A stretch of 64,000 nt of DNA, taken from contig OX442314.1 of the NCBI GenBank assembly GCA_949358305.1, forward strand, positions 37,297,211-37,361,210. Reading direction: 5' to 3'. The translations under genes and the position numbers were made by a program. Positions 52,948-64,000 of the stretch are shown piece after piece. The stretch comes from Strigamia acuminata (taxonomy: Eukaryota > Arthropoda > Chilopoda > Geophilomorpha > Linotaeniidae). Below the pieces are notes generated by a model, which was not told the DNA's origin, did no database searches, and saw nothing but the letters and a program-made list of their open reading frames with translations. Every line of letters starts with the position of its first letter. The stretch's first letter is position 1.

Positions 52948-55900
52948 TTACATAGTTTGATCATTTGCGCCTGCTTTTGGGATTTTCGGCATATTGGTAA
53001 ACCATTCGGGTATTGGTCGAAGTTGAAATAAACTCTCAAGTTTTTTGTCAAAATCCAGCGGTCTCAATGCCGGCTTAAACGGCATTAAAGTCATATTTTT
53101 TACTACATATTGCAACGTCTGGCAATTATTTTCGTATTCCTTGAGCTTGTTTAGATATTTCGTCCTTACATGAGATGAATTCTTCGGATTATAGGCTAGA
53201 AACAAATCAAAATTAAAAATTAAAAATAAGAAATAAAAAAAATAAAAAAAATCAAACCTTTTAAATGATAAGCAATAAACAATGCCGCCGATCTTGAAAT
53301 ATCAAGAAAAGGATATTTCGGTTTCTTCATTGAAACAGCCGTCAACGTCTTCAACAGTGCATCGGACACAGTTTGCTCTAAATAACCAATAATGGGTAAA
53401 CCCAAAAAATTGACAGGTTCTGGATCCGGTGGCACTTTAATTGGCAACTTCAAATGGACGTAAAGATCAGGCCTCCTTTACAATAACCAAAACCACAAAA
53501 CCAATTCACAAATATTCTTTTCCGACATCTTTTCACATTATTCACCTCATAAATTCTCTTCTCCTCTCCTCGGACGCCATGAAATACACCTTTGCATTGT
53601 ACACGACACCAAACATGGCATTTCCCTTCACCAGAGATTCAAATCTATAAAATTAAATTAAAAAAAAAACGTTTATGATCTGCTTAGTTCGTCAGACACG
53701 TACGTTTTGAAACCGTGGATATAAGTAACGGTACAGAAACCCCCGAATTCGATTTGGTTTTGTGGAATTTTTGAACTTTTCTCCACACTCAGCACCTCGG
53801 GAGCTTCGTTCGATTTCGGCGGTAAACGGTTGGATCGCGGCGGCAAAAACGTTTCGGGATTATTCAGGAACATTTTCAAATGCTCAATGCAACACATCGC
53901 GTAATACTTGCCCTTGAAAAATGGAAAAGAATTTTTAAAACCGACTAAACTATTTTGAAAGGTATATAGAAGAGCAGACTAAAGCTTAGTACTCATAAGC
54001 AGTTTCCTACGTAAAAAACCAATCTGCCCACAACAATTTTACCTACAGAAAAAACCGGTACTCAATAATTTCATTCCAGTCTTGGAATGTCTGCGAAATA
54101 TGTTCTGTGACATAAAAAATTACCGGTAACTTTCTGGCACGTCGATGCAACAGAAAACTGATCTTCGTTTCCAGGCACAGAAACTTCTGTCAAGTCTATA
54201 CACACAGAAAAGTCAGTGGGCATACACTTCTGTTAGCAGATGATCTTATGAGTACTAAGCTTAAACCTTGGACGAATAGTGTTCGTCCAAGCTTAAACGT
54301 GCTGTTTACAATGATAAAAATAGGTACATTATACTCGGCGCAGAATTTGTGATCTTCACTTTGCGAGCAGTCTATTAATTCGCCGTCTATTGCCAAGCTG
54401 ACCGGGCAGTAGCATCCAAATATTCCCAAGCCGGCTTTAAATTCGTCCGCCGTTAAATTCATGTTGCCTAACTCTGCAGCTTCACATTTCTGCGTAGAAA
54501 CAATATAGTTTTGCACACTTTTGGCGCTCTCCAAGAATTTAGCTGAAGACTGAGTCCAAAGCCACCATTGTGATCTGTAGGCATCCAAACTCGTCCAGTT
54601 GTGATGTCTGTTTTCGTAATATTCTTGCAGTTGTTCCAATTCTTCAACGCACGTCTGGTATTGAAATCTCAACAGTTCGCGAGAAATTTTCAAAACACTA
54701 GAGTGGAAAAAATTAAGTGCATCTTGAAAATAACTGTAAAAATGAACGTACTTATCAGTCAGTTTTGTTTCTTGTCTGGAAACTCTTGCTGAAACTTCTT
54801 TAAAAGGCAGTTTGAGCTCAAATACACAAAATGGGATAATATTTCTTTCCGTTAAACACTCGGCCATTTCTACACAATTTGGTATTCCGTCTAGTATAAC
54901 CCTGTATCAATGCATACACACCCAAAGTTTGGTAAATTATAGAAAAAGGATGCACAGTGTACTCTGTACACTACTGTACTGTAAATGATTTTTAGTGTTA
55001 CCCATGTTGTTGACAGAGCGGGTGCATCATAATCTCATCGACAGCCGCGGCGGTCAATTCATGTGGAACCATTTCACCTCTGTCTAGAAATTGCTTGATA
55101 TAGTCGCTGATTGTGGTATTTGGTAATTTCTGTAGGACAAATTTCAGCGCTTGTTTAGCAGTCAGTCTTATTAAATTAAACTCTGAGGCAAATCTCTTGA
55201 TTACTGGAAACAATAATTAAAGATTGTTGAAAAGGGAGCAGAATAATAATATTTATTATTATTACATGTTGATTTTCCCGAACAAGGTGTTCCAACAATT
55301 GTAAAGTTTAGTGGAACAATCGGCTGTGGCATTGACTGGCAGATATATTTCATGGGTTCTTGCATGAATTTCTCTTTGGCAGATTGCGACGACAAATAAT
55401 AAACGTGATTTCTATGAAGAACTGGTAGAGGCTCAACGCCGTTGCTGTATAGAGTTGGGATCACGGCCCCTTCGTGTACCTGAAATAAAGTTTGTTGAAG
55501 CTGCACTCGTCAATTGCACACATACTGTATCTTCCTACTTTGATAGGACACCAATGTCCAAAGTGGGACTGTGTCTTGTAACCAGATTGGATTAACTTTT
55601 CAGCTAATGACATAGTGATGGGATACGTTTTCTCCAGCAAATTCTCTCTCCTTTCGACAAACTGAGAAATCGACTCTCGCAGATCTTGAGCCACTTTCTC
55701 CTCTTTTTTCCGACCGTCCACAGAGGGACAAGGGATTTGAGCTTGTTGAAACAGTTCTTTGACGATGTTGCTCGTCTCCTCGTATTTTTGCAACATCTCC
55801 AACAGCCGAGTGTTGTATCGAAGCTCGGCTTCTTCCACAGTTTCTTCCTCCTCTTCTATTCCATCATTGTCGATATCCTAATCATTCAGAAAATATGACA

Positions 55901-58900
55901 GGAAACAATGTCATTTTTGTTTTAAAATTGAAGTAAAACACAAAATCTTTTAATTTTTGAATGCCGCTACTGTAGAATCAATTTACCGGAAACTCTTCAG
56001 CTAAAATTTCATCGATGTTTATTTCTGTCGCCTGGTCATCCTCTTTGTCGACTGTTTCCGATTCGTTGTCAGACAGGATCTTGTCCATTGCCGATCTTCT
56101 TTTGCTAACTTCCTCTTCCAACTGCTGTCGTCTTTGACTCATTTCATTCTCCTTCAGGTATGAAGCAACTTGGTCACATTGTTTTTGTCACCCTTTTACT
56201 TGTTTCTTACTTTCAATTGTTTAGCCAATCGTCTTTCCTCCTCTTTTTTAAGTCTTTTGGCATCTCTTCTCTCCGTCCAGGTCTTCAAACAAAGCTGTTG
56301 CAGCTTTTGAACAACATCAAAGTCACTTACCATCAAAAAGATGATTGTATCAGGCATAAGGCGATGACTGAGGAGGAATTCTGCTTCTTCTATATTACTT
56401 GGGAAACCGTCTAAAACAAACCCAACAGAACTGCAATCACAAAAAGTAAAAACAATTATTGTGATTAGATACTGTTCTATTCAGGTTGTCTAGAGGTTTG
56501 TGACTTGTGAGTCTTACTCTTAGGTGCATTTCCCAAAGCCACACCATTGAGCCTCTTAGCCCTATGACCCTTAGAACATGGCCCAAATTGGACACCCACC
56601 GCACGAAACTGGGAAGTCGCGATGACAGCCACGCAAGATGTTGTAAGATGCGACCGTTCGCCTTGCTGGTGCAAGAACAACTCGTGAGCCCTTGTCGAGT
56701 GACCCCATACAACATTGCAATGTCAAAAATGCATTGTTATGTTTATCTTTTGGCAGGAATATGTCCTTCATTGTATTGTTTTTTAACTTCTCGCCAAATT
56801 CGTGAAATAGTTAGTCGAGTAATTTCAATTTGCCTGCAAATTTCATTGATGGTGCCATATTCCTAACAATGCTTTGTTTCAGCAAGAGCTGTTGCATAAA
56901 ATTTTGCTGATTATCAGTTAATTTCTTCTATTTTGTCATTTTTCTTTGGAAACAGCCATTTTCCGAATTCATTTTCACTTTAATTTTTGCACAACAGGTG
57001 TCACTTAATTTTGAGTGCACTTTGAGAAGATGCAACTCAGCAATAACGGAATGATAAAATTACCCATAATGCAATCCACTGGTTAGCAAACACACTTAAT
57101 TTTGAAGGATATTCAGTTAAAATATCTTAGAAATATACAAAATCAACGATAATCGAGAATTTTTTAGAGAAATGTATACCATAATTTAGGACAGAGGGAT
57201 TATTACTTTTCCCACTTACTATGTTTTCACTAAATTTTTTTTGTCCCAGTAATTTTACTCATCTCATTTTAATTACTTTTCCCACAAGGAACGTAACCGA
57301 GATTACAGTATCACTCCCTCTGATGGTGGAGACCCTCATTCGGGATTTGTAAGCATTCGAGCCAGGTGACGTAAAATAACTACAAGACAGTCACACACGC
57401 TTAAAGCCATTACCACTTACCAGTACGGTTCTTGATGCCACCATGGCGTCACAAGTTGTTCTAAACTGCTTTCGCGTAAAGGGGTGTCATTCTGCAAATA
57501 TTTCTTAATATTCCTATCCTCTTCAGTACAATATTTTAAGAAAAAAGACTGGTCGTAAAGCATTTCTTGACTTTCTACGGCAAATTTTTCCAAGTTGGAT
57601 CTTTCAGATCCCTTGCTTTTCACTTCGGAGTTATTGTCAGTGTCCGACCACGCAATGGTCAGTTGTGAATCTTTGGAATCTAAATCCAAGGACGTTCTTA
57701 TGCTTCTAAAAGTTATTCAATTGTAATGTTTGTAATAAATCGTTGCGAGCAGAATACAAACTCGTGTCTGCTTTCGTTTTTCATTAATTCATCTTCCGCA
57801 GCGATTTGTTCTTGATCTGTCTGGTAGGGAAAACCAAGTTTGCGTCCAGCTTTACCCAACAATAATTCTTGAAGTCTTTCTCGGAAGTTTATGTGGAAAA
57901 TGTTTAAACTTGAAGCGAGAATGCGAGCTTGTTCCGTTCTCTGAGAACCAAATGGACCGACAAAACAAATTCTCAACGGCGGAACCTGAAATAAAAGATT
58001 GAAGCTTTTCAGGATGTTTCTCTAGCGGATGAATTTACTTGTACCTTCAACGGTTGTTTGTCGGCAACATAATTGTAAGGTCTTTTCATAAATGCATCTT
58101 TAGCTTCTTGCGATGAAAACCAATAGGTTTTTTCTTTAAACCTTAATTCCAGATCAAGTTTTCCTGGGAACAGAACTCGTGCCTCTTTTAAAACAACTGG
58201 ACAGTACGGTCCTGAATCTCCTGGTTGCAGAAGTTTTGCAGCAGCATCTTCTCCTTCCTAATCAAATACAGTCGAGTGTCGTTATAACGAATCGCAAGGA
58301 ACCCAAAACTTCGGTTCCTTATAACGAAAATTTCGTTATATCAAAATTTTTTTAACATGATGTTCTATGGCCAAACAACCAACCAAGCCTTTTTAAGTGT
58401 TTGCTATAACAAAAAATTCGTTATAACAAAAAATTCGTTATAACAAAAAATTCGTTATAACAAAAAATTCGTTATAACAAAAAATTCGTTATAACAAAAA
58501 ATTCGTTATAACAAAAAATTCGTTATAACAAAAAATTCGTTATAACAAAAAATTCGTTATAACAAAAAATTCGTTATAACAAAAAATTCGTTATAACAAA
58601 AAATTCGTTATAACAAAAAATTCGTTATAACAAAAAATTCGTTATAACAAAAAATTCGTTATAACAAAAAATTCGTTGCAACAAAATATTCGTGAAATCA
58701 AAAAATTTGTTATAACAAAAAATTCGGAATAACAAAAAATCTGTTGTAACAAAAAATTCGTTACAACAAAAAATTCGTTCTAAGAAAAAATTCGTTATAA
58801 CAAAAAATTCGTTATAACAAAAAATAATTCGGAATAACAAAAATATCGTTATAACAAAAAATTCGTTATATCGCGGTTCATTACAACGAGGTTCGACCTA

Positions 58901-61900
58901 CAATTTTTATTTGCTATTATTTATTTACCTAAACTAATTAAATTTTATTCCCTTATATCTTTTTACCACTACCACTACCTTTAGTTCAACAACAACATCA
59001 ACATTTTGCTGCACATCAGCTTCGTGTTGTTCCTTGTCTAGTTCACTAACAAGTTTGCATTTGTAATAGAATTCAGCTGAAATACAAAACACTTAACATT
59101 TTAAACTTTCAGTTCATGATGTTTACAACAGCATATTTACTCGCATCCGATTTACCTTCCAAAATACTAATCACTTCTAAAGCAATGTCCTCAGGTGACT
59201 TGTGTATCCGAGGCACTGTTGCAGCTATGTCGTGGACAGCAATTAATTCAGAGCGTGTGACTAGAGATTGAACATCAGACATCAAGTGAAATTGCTGACT
59301 GCTGTCAAATCTGCTCATATTTTGATAATCTTCAGGCGTAGTGCCATCAGAATCACCAGTGTACGCCAAGTCTCTCTGGTTTGTAATCTGCACGTGTAAT
59401 ATTTTTACAGTTCCATCTTGCGGCAGATAATGCGGTAGGGATTCGAAAAATATGTCCATTTGACTTAAAGTTCCTTTCAGTTTGATCAGTGCAATTTCCG
59501 AGTCTGTCAGTTGTGGTTTCACTTCAAGCTTTTCCTCTTCTACTTTAACTGTTGATGCGTGACTAGACACCGTCTCTTGTTCTTCTCCGTATGTCTTCTA
59601 CAATAAAAATAGCTGATTTTTAAAGATTCAAGCAACCTACTTCTCCGTACCATTAGTAGTTCTTCTTCCAGTAAACGATCAAAATCAGGAGCGCTTTCGC
59701 TCAAAGTTTCATCCGATACAGATGGTTCGTGCACTTCAAATGTTGGCGAAGGGTGGGAAGCTGTTAGAAGAGTTAACAAAGTGTCTTTTAGACGCTTATA
59801 TTGTATTATAGCAAGCACGTGGTCAGCGGTTGGTCTGGATTGAGTTGCTGAAAGACTACCCAACAACCTGGGCAATAACACGGTGAACACTCAACCCCTA
59901 GACAACCGCAATAAAGATATAATAATCCTAAACTGTGTATCTCTGTGTTTGTATTTAATCGTGAATGGTGTCCAAACGCCCCACAATCCTCCCCTGACTA
60001 CCGGGGAAAGACTGTAGTCCTATGACTGAACTTACCAACTGTTATCAGTGTTCGTTTTCTGAATTTGGTCCGAACATATCGCTGGGATACAATTTTGTAA
60101 TCTTCAGTTGGATCTTTTAGTATGATCACACATGATGGCATAATTCCCATTGAAACAGCCGTTACAAATAACTTTTCATCAGCAGGGAAATTATCAATGA
60201 TCCATCCGCCTTCTCTAAAGTAAAAAAAGGCGCAATGATAAATAACCTCCTTTTCGGTCGTTCACCGCAATGGTACAGTAGGCGCATTCGAAAAGTAATT
60301 TGCACTAAACGACCAGTGCAACTGGTAGTGTAAATTTCAAGTTAAACGACCCAATTTTCGAGTTTCAAAATAAATTTCTGTGTAAAATTCAGTCGTGTAA
60401 ATTCAAGTGTAAATATTAAATTAGTCCAAATAATAACCATAGTCATTATTGTTATTGTTGTTTACTCTAAAAAAAAAAACAGGAGATTATAAAAACATGA
60501 TTATAAAATGTAAATTTATTTTAATTATTTGTATTATTAATATTTATTTCGGGAATCGGCTGAACATCCGCCTCAATCGCACAAATGCGGCCGAACACCA
60601 GCCGCATTAGATCGCACAAACGCGGCCGAACGTCGGCCGAACGTCGGCCGCATTCGATTGTATAAATGCGGCCGAACGTCGGTCGAACGTCGGCCGTATT
60701 CGATCGTACAAATGCGGTCGAACATCGGTCGCATTCGATCGCAAGAATGCGGCTAATACCTGCTAAAAAATTGTTCTTGCGATCGACATCGTTCCAACCG
60801 ATCTAACGAAAATCCAAGATGGCTGCCAGCAAGACCCGATTTCAACGAGAAAACTCGTTGCACGGAGATTTTAAACGGAAACGTGGCGTACAGGCCGTTT
60901 CCGTTTAACCAGTTTACACGACATTTACACGAATTAATTCGTGTAAATGTCGTGTGAAAACGAGTGTAAACACGTTTACACTCGTTTTAATGACTTTTCG
61001 AATGCGCCTAGTGTAGTTTGAACTTGCCGTGTATCAATTAACCCATATTGGGCCAAAATTAAATGTTGAGCTTCCATTTCCTTTATGAGTTGTTCTATGT
61101 AAGCCGCATTTTCAATTTGATAGTCTTCGGCTTCAACAATTTCCATTATATTGTTTATAATAGCCACTACTTCAGGGTGGTCTGCATCCACAAGGGGAAT
61201 TTTCAATTCATTTTCCGAGTCTTCGACTAACATCAAAAATCATTTATTAGTTAAGAATGGGATGGGAATTGTTGGTCGATTTGGGTTTGTAAATTTTTCT
61301 TTCGCCAATTTAAAAAATATATATATATTTACCTTGGCGCCAAACTGTTTCCGATTGCAAACTTTGGACATACAGATCTTCCAAAGTTGTCGCTGCTGAA
61401 TTCTCTGAAGCAGTATCGTAAGTTGTATCCTGGTCAGACGATTGGTTAGTGTTGTGCGACGTATCCGAGAAATCTTTACTGCTATAAGATTTTGATTTCT
61501 TCTTTCCTTTTAGCGCACTTTCTCTTTCACTGTAAGAAAAGTTAAACTGCCACAACTAAACACCAAAACACTAAACAAAAAAATAATAAAACTCACTCGT
61601 GAATCTTCAAAGCCATTTCCTGGGCTAGAACATGCAATTTTCTGACTCTATCTTCTTCAGCAATCAAAGCTGCATTTATTATCTCTCTTGACTGTTTCAC
61701 AAGAAAATTTTTATATATATTACACAAAGATTTCATGTTTCTGATAGAGCGCTCCTTGGGTGCTGGCGGGGCCACAATCGTAGTTAGTTTCGGAAGAAAG
61801 GTTGTGAAAGCGACCGTTCGCCTTGCTGGCTACAAGAGAACTCTATTGGCCTCTGCGGAGCCTACCACTGCCGGGTCCCGATTGGTGGAACCAATGGCCC

Positions 61901-64000
61901 AACGAAACCAACAGCTCCACCTGGTTGCAAGGGCCCGCAACAGGCCGCGCACGAGAAACACGAGGTGCGCGAGAGCTGCACTAAGTGCCTTCTATTGCAG
62001 GTGAGTGATCAGCCTGTGGGGGCAGCTGGTCACAATTCTGTCGTACTCAGCTGTACGGCTCATGCAACTGCTCATGGAGGCTGTAGTGGATCCATTATCT
62101 CACTACTGAGCGGTTAATTCTCATCCTAAGATACTGTTTCGAAGACAAGAACATTTGCCAGCCGCGTGAACCTTGGCGCCGGCATCCACGAAGCATTCTA
62201 TCAGATGATTTTTACATCAATAAGTTACCTGGATTTCAGCTATGATTTCAACTAAATTTTCATTCCAAGTTTCATCCAAAAATTGTTCTCGAATTTCTCT
62301 GGTGTATATTTGCGAGAGTTTATCAAAATCTATCACCTAGTGTCATAATCTTAATTTTAAAAGTCAAATTTACGCCTACGGATTGAAGGTCATTACCCTT
62401 CCTGAGTATTTCGAGGCCAATCTCCAAGCTAAATTTGTTTTTCCAGTTTTCAAATGACCAAAAATAATAAATTTACAAGGATGCATTGGCATTGGTGGAA
62501 GAAGATAAGGTCTAGGATTCACCAAAAATTGGCTCAAATTATTTTTACTTCCCAAGAAATAAATTTTATCCCTATACCTAAATATTTAAAAAAAAAAATA
62601 AAAAAAAAAAAATTAATAATTTCTTGACATTTATACTCACACTGCTGAATTTGAGAATTTCCCCATCACCACCCTGCCAATTTTCAACTCCACCGGGCAA
62701 CATTGACCCCATCTGCTCAACTTCCATCTGAAAAACGGTGCAATCAGATTCACTTTGTTCAAGTTGTAGATGATATCGCCGAGTTGTGCATCGTCTGAAA
62801 CATTGAAATCAGGAGAATCCGACAAGGACACTGGATGAAGAGGCTTGGCAACTGGCATGAGTTTCAGGGTGCGCAAGAGCCCCTTGAAGATAGACTTAGG
62901 CGGCAGGCTGCCGTTGAGTTCGATTTTGATTATTTTCGCGCGGTTGGCGAAATAATTCTGCAAAAGCGGGAATTTTTTGTTGTATCTGTCCAAATCCTTC
63001 GAAAAATGATGCATGAGCTGCGTGGAAACTGAAATCAAGTTTTCCAAAGAAAGCGAATCATCCGTTCTCTCGAATTCATTCTCCTCAATGTCTACCAACA
63101 AAACGTCTTCTTTAGACACATACTCAAACACGTCGTAATCTTGCGGTAAGTCATATTTCTCCTATTTTTAACCAAAAATAAAAAATAATCACCAATTAAA
63201 AAAACCCACACGAAAAAGACATATTGCAGTCCACATAAATAGCAGTATATTTACAACACATAACCTAAATATATTTTACATCACATATATGACCATCGTA
63301 TGTTCGTTTGTTCAAAATCGTAAATCTCCGAAAGTTTTTCACAGATTGCTTTGAAATTTTGACACAACGTTGCATTCGAATAGGCGCATGTTTTTATATA
63401 CCTACTATATAGATGTCACACCATATTTGGTAAATACATTACTTTTATGTGTGAGAAATTAAATTTAAAAAAAAAAATGCAAAATGTCATATTTTTACAC
63501 CTTCTGATTGATATTGGCATCTTCTATCTCTTCCTTAATGTAAACAACACCTGTTATGGGGTCTATTTTACAATTCTGCTTTTTTTTAATTACATCTCCA
63601 TCAGACATCTAAAAAGATAAAATTTTAATTTATTTAAAATATTAAAAAAAAAAAACCTACTTTTATGTGTATTAAAACAGAAGGCTTCACATTCCAAGTG
63701 TCCATCAAAGCTAACTGATCAGGGATATGCATCCCACGATCACCCAAAATTGGAAATCCATCAACAACGTATCCTTAAATCCATCAATCAATTAATTAAA
63801 TTACTAAAAATTATTTTTTTTAAATATAAAAACAAAAATATTCGATGTTTCACCCGAGTTGAGTAAATCAGGCTGATTCATTCGATCCTTGACCAGACTA
63901 AAAATCAAATCCTGTTCCACTTTCAGACCTTGTTCCAGAAACTGTCTGCACACCTCACCAACATCCGATTGCGAGTTGATAGCGTCTGCGACTAAGTCAT
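52948..64000 (-). CDS. AK9: Adenylate kinase 9-type protein, 5' end outside window
   Basis: Large multi-domain nucleoside mono/diphosphate kinase; vertebrate AK9 acts in the cytosol, cilia and sperm flagella. 26 exons join in phase for about 1,925 codons (family proteins are about 1,900 aa; the first P-loop lies beyond 64000). Four adenylate-kinase-like units are visible in order: (1) NMP region and GYVVDGFPILGDRGM; (2) P-loop GHLKTGKTNLA and GGWIIDNFP; (3) altered P-loop GPFGSQRT and GFVLDGFPSN; (4) P-loop GTPCSGKST, NMP region and GVILDGIPN. Between them recur short modules with a CPV or CPI core (CCPVELKIG, GPYCPVVLK, HWCPIK, CYCPVSLA) followed by YxxSSxE-like strands. Acidic/basic coiled-coil linkers link them. 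The C-terminus (YPFLDISRSAALFIAYHLKAY, NPKNSSHVRTKY) matches the AK9 end. AATAAA follows 11 bp after the stop. Confidence 0.92.
56437..57420 (-). mobile_element. Transposon remnant in an AK9 intron
   Basis: On the minus strand near 56770-56860 a frame reads GTINEICRQIEITRLTISRI followed by WREVKKQY, a helix-turn-helix of the kind at the N-terminus of mariner/pogo-like transposases. Frames before and after are broken. At 56650-56669 there is GCGACCGTTCGCCTTGCTGG, also found at 61811-61830. Confidence 0.55.
58385..58875. repeat. 17-bp array TTCGTTATAACAAAAAA in an AK9 intron
   Basis: Nearly 30 copies; each contains the palindrome TTATAA. The flanks (58265-58350, 58860-58895) carry diverged CGTTATAACGA words, suggesting growth from an older element. 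Confidence 0.92.
60281..61008. mobile_element. 728-bp TA-flanked MITE in an AK9 intron
   Basis: Perfect 16-bp terminal inverted repeats GGCGCATTCGAAAAGT / ACTTTTCGAATGCGCC flanked by TA on both sides (60279-60280, 61009-61010). The interior holds a GC-rich tandem block of GCGGCCGAACGTCGG words (60580-60740) and a perfect 40-bp palindrome (60916-60955). It ends only 32 bp from the predicted donor of AK9 exon 9. No coding capacity. Confidence 0.9.
60916..60955. repeat. Perfect 40-bp palindrome
   Basis: ACACGACATTTACACGAATT followed directly by its exact reverse complement, with no spacer. Confidence 0.95.
61700..62215. other. Foreign-looking insert in an AK9 intron
   Basis: GC-richer than the surrounding introns, which are AT-rich and mostly under 100 bp. 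It shares GCGACCGTTCGCCTTGCTGG with the intron at 56.65 kb, implying a dispersed repeat. Family unknown. Confidence 0.6.

Larger units (their letters stand above)
52949..63999 (-). other. AK9 exon map
   Basis: Exons, upstream first: 63854-64000, 63661-63773, 63501-63608, 62641-63161, 62397-62577, 62229-62336, 61597-61691, 61333-61529, 61043-61226, 60036-60214, 59651-59847, 59156-59597, 58979-59076, 58045-58257, 57762-57985, 57421-57705, 56211-56430, 55987-56151, 55539-55877, 55266-55479, 55002-55203, 54328-54901, 53704-53912, 53546-53644, 53258-53475, 52948-53195. All junctions keep one frame and use GT-AG. Least certain are the donors at 61042 (GTTAAT), 57761 (GTTTGT) and 54327 (GTACCT), chosen because only they keep phase and rebuild the expected motif. 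Confidence 0.8.

Noticed and set aside
56295-56330. Possible 36-bp intron (GTAAGT...CAACAG) in AK9
   Set aside because: The 36 bases are in frame, encode plausible sequence (VSDFDVVQKLQQ) continuing the kinase unit, and would be an extremely short intron.

Overview
The window is eukaryotic nuclear DNA, almost certainly from an arthropod or a close invertebrate relative. The evidence is genes with short GT-AG introns (often 50-60 bp), TATA promoters placed about 30 bp before inferred starts, two BMP-class ligand genes, a flagellar-type adenylate kinase 9 gene, a Ty3/gypsy LTR element, a Tc3-like transposase remnant of a type common in arthropods, and many short tandem arrays. I could not name the species. 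Statements about family membership come from reading translated exons by eye; no search was run.

Layout. 1-7.9 kb: simple-repeat DNA, one possible small gene, and a 5.5-kb gypsy element with LTRs that look identical. The element lies on the minus strand inside a 31-bp satellite. It keeps gag and protease, joined by a GGGAAAC slippery site, but has no reverse transcriptase or integrase. 7.9-26.2 kb: a mosaic gene cluster, mostly minus strand, built by repeated duplication of three unrelated gene types. These are a multi-pass membrane protein (here M1-M4), a bZIP-like basic/coiled-coil protein (A1-A6 and fragments) and a second acidic coiled-coil protein (B1 and fragments). Intact copies (M1, M4, A1, A3, A6, B1, probably A5) alternate with truncations, frameshifted copies and chimeras. 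At 13.5-14.2 kb an inverted duplication of the A-type promoter and first exons could give a long hairpin RNA, and a near-perfect palindromic transposon sits exactly in its TATA box.

26-37 kb: gene-poor DNA in which unrelated 20-31 bp tandem arrays alternate with islands of complex, GC-richer sequence. 37.3-47.2 kb: two plus-strand BMP ligand genes whose two introns lie at matching positions and phases, so they look like an old tandem duplication. The second is a clear BMP2/4 (dpp) orthologue; the first is a divergent paralogue. The second gene carries a TA-flanked MITE in intron 2 and, 58 bp after its stop, a small hAT element (12-bp terminal repeats, exact 8-bp target duplication) filled with a 21-bp minisatellite.

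48-52.9 kb: AT-rich intergenic DNA with another inverted-repeat element. 52.9-64 kb: minus-strand AK9, 26 exons that I could join in phase (about 1,925 codons), 5' end outside the window. It has four adenylate-kinase-like units, two of them with altered P-loops, separated by CPV-containing modules; several introns hold transposon remnants.

The most unusual region is the 7.9-26.2 kb cluster: recent amplification, exon shuffling, conversion between coding sequence and intron, and a potential self-targeting hairpin RNA. That combination resembles known rapidly evolving conflict loci, but this function is inference.
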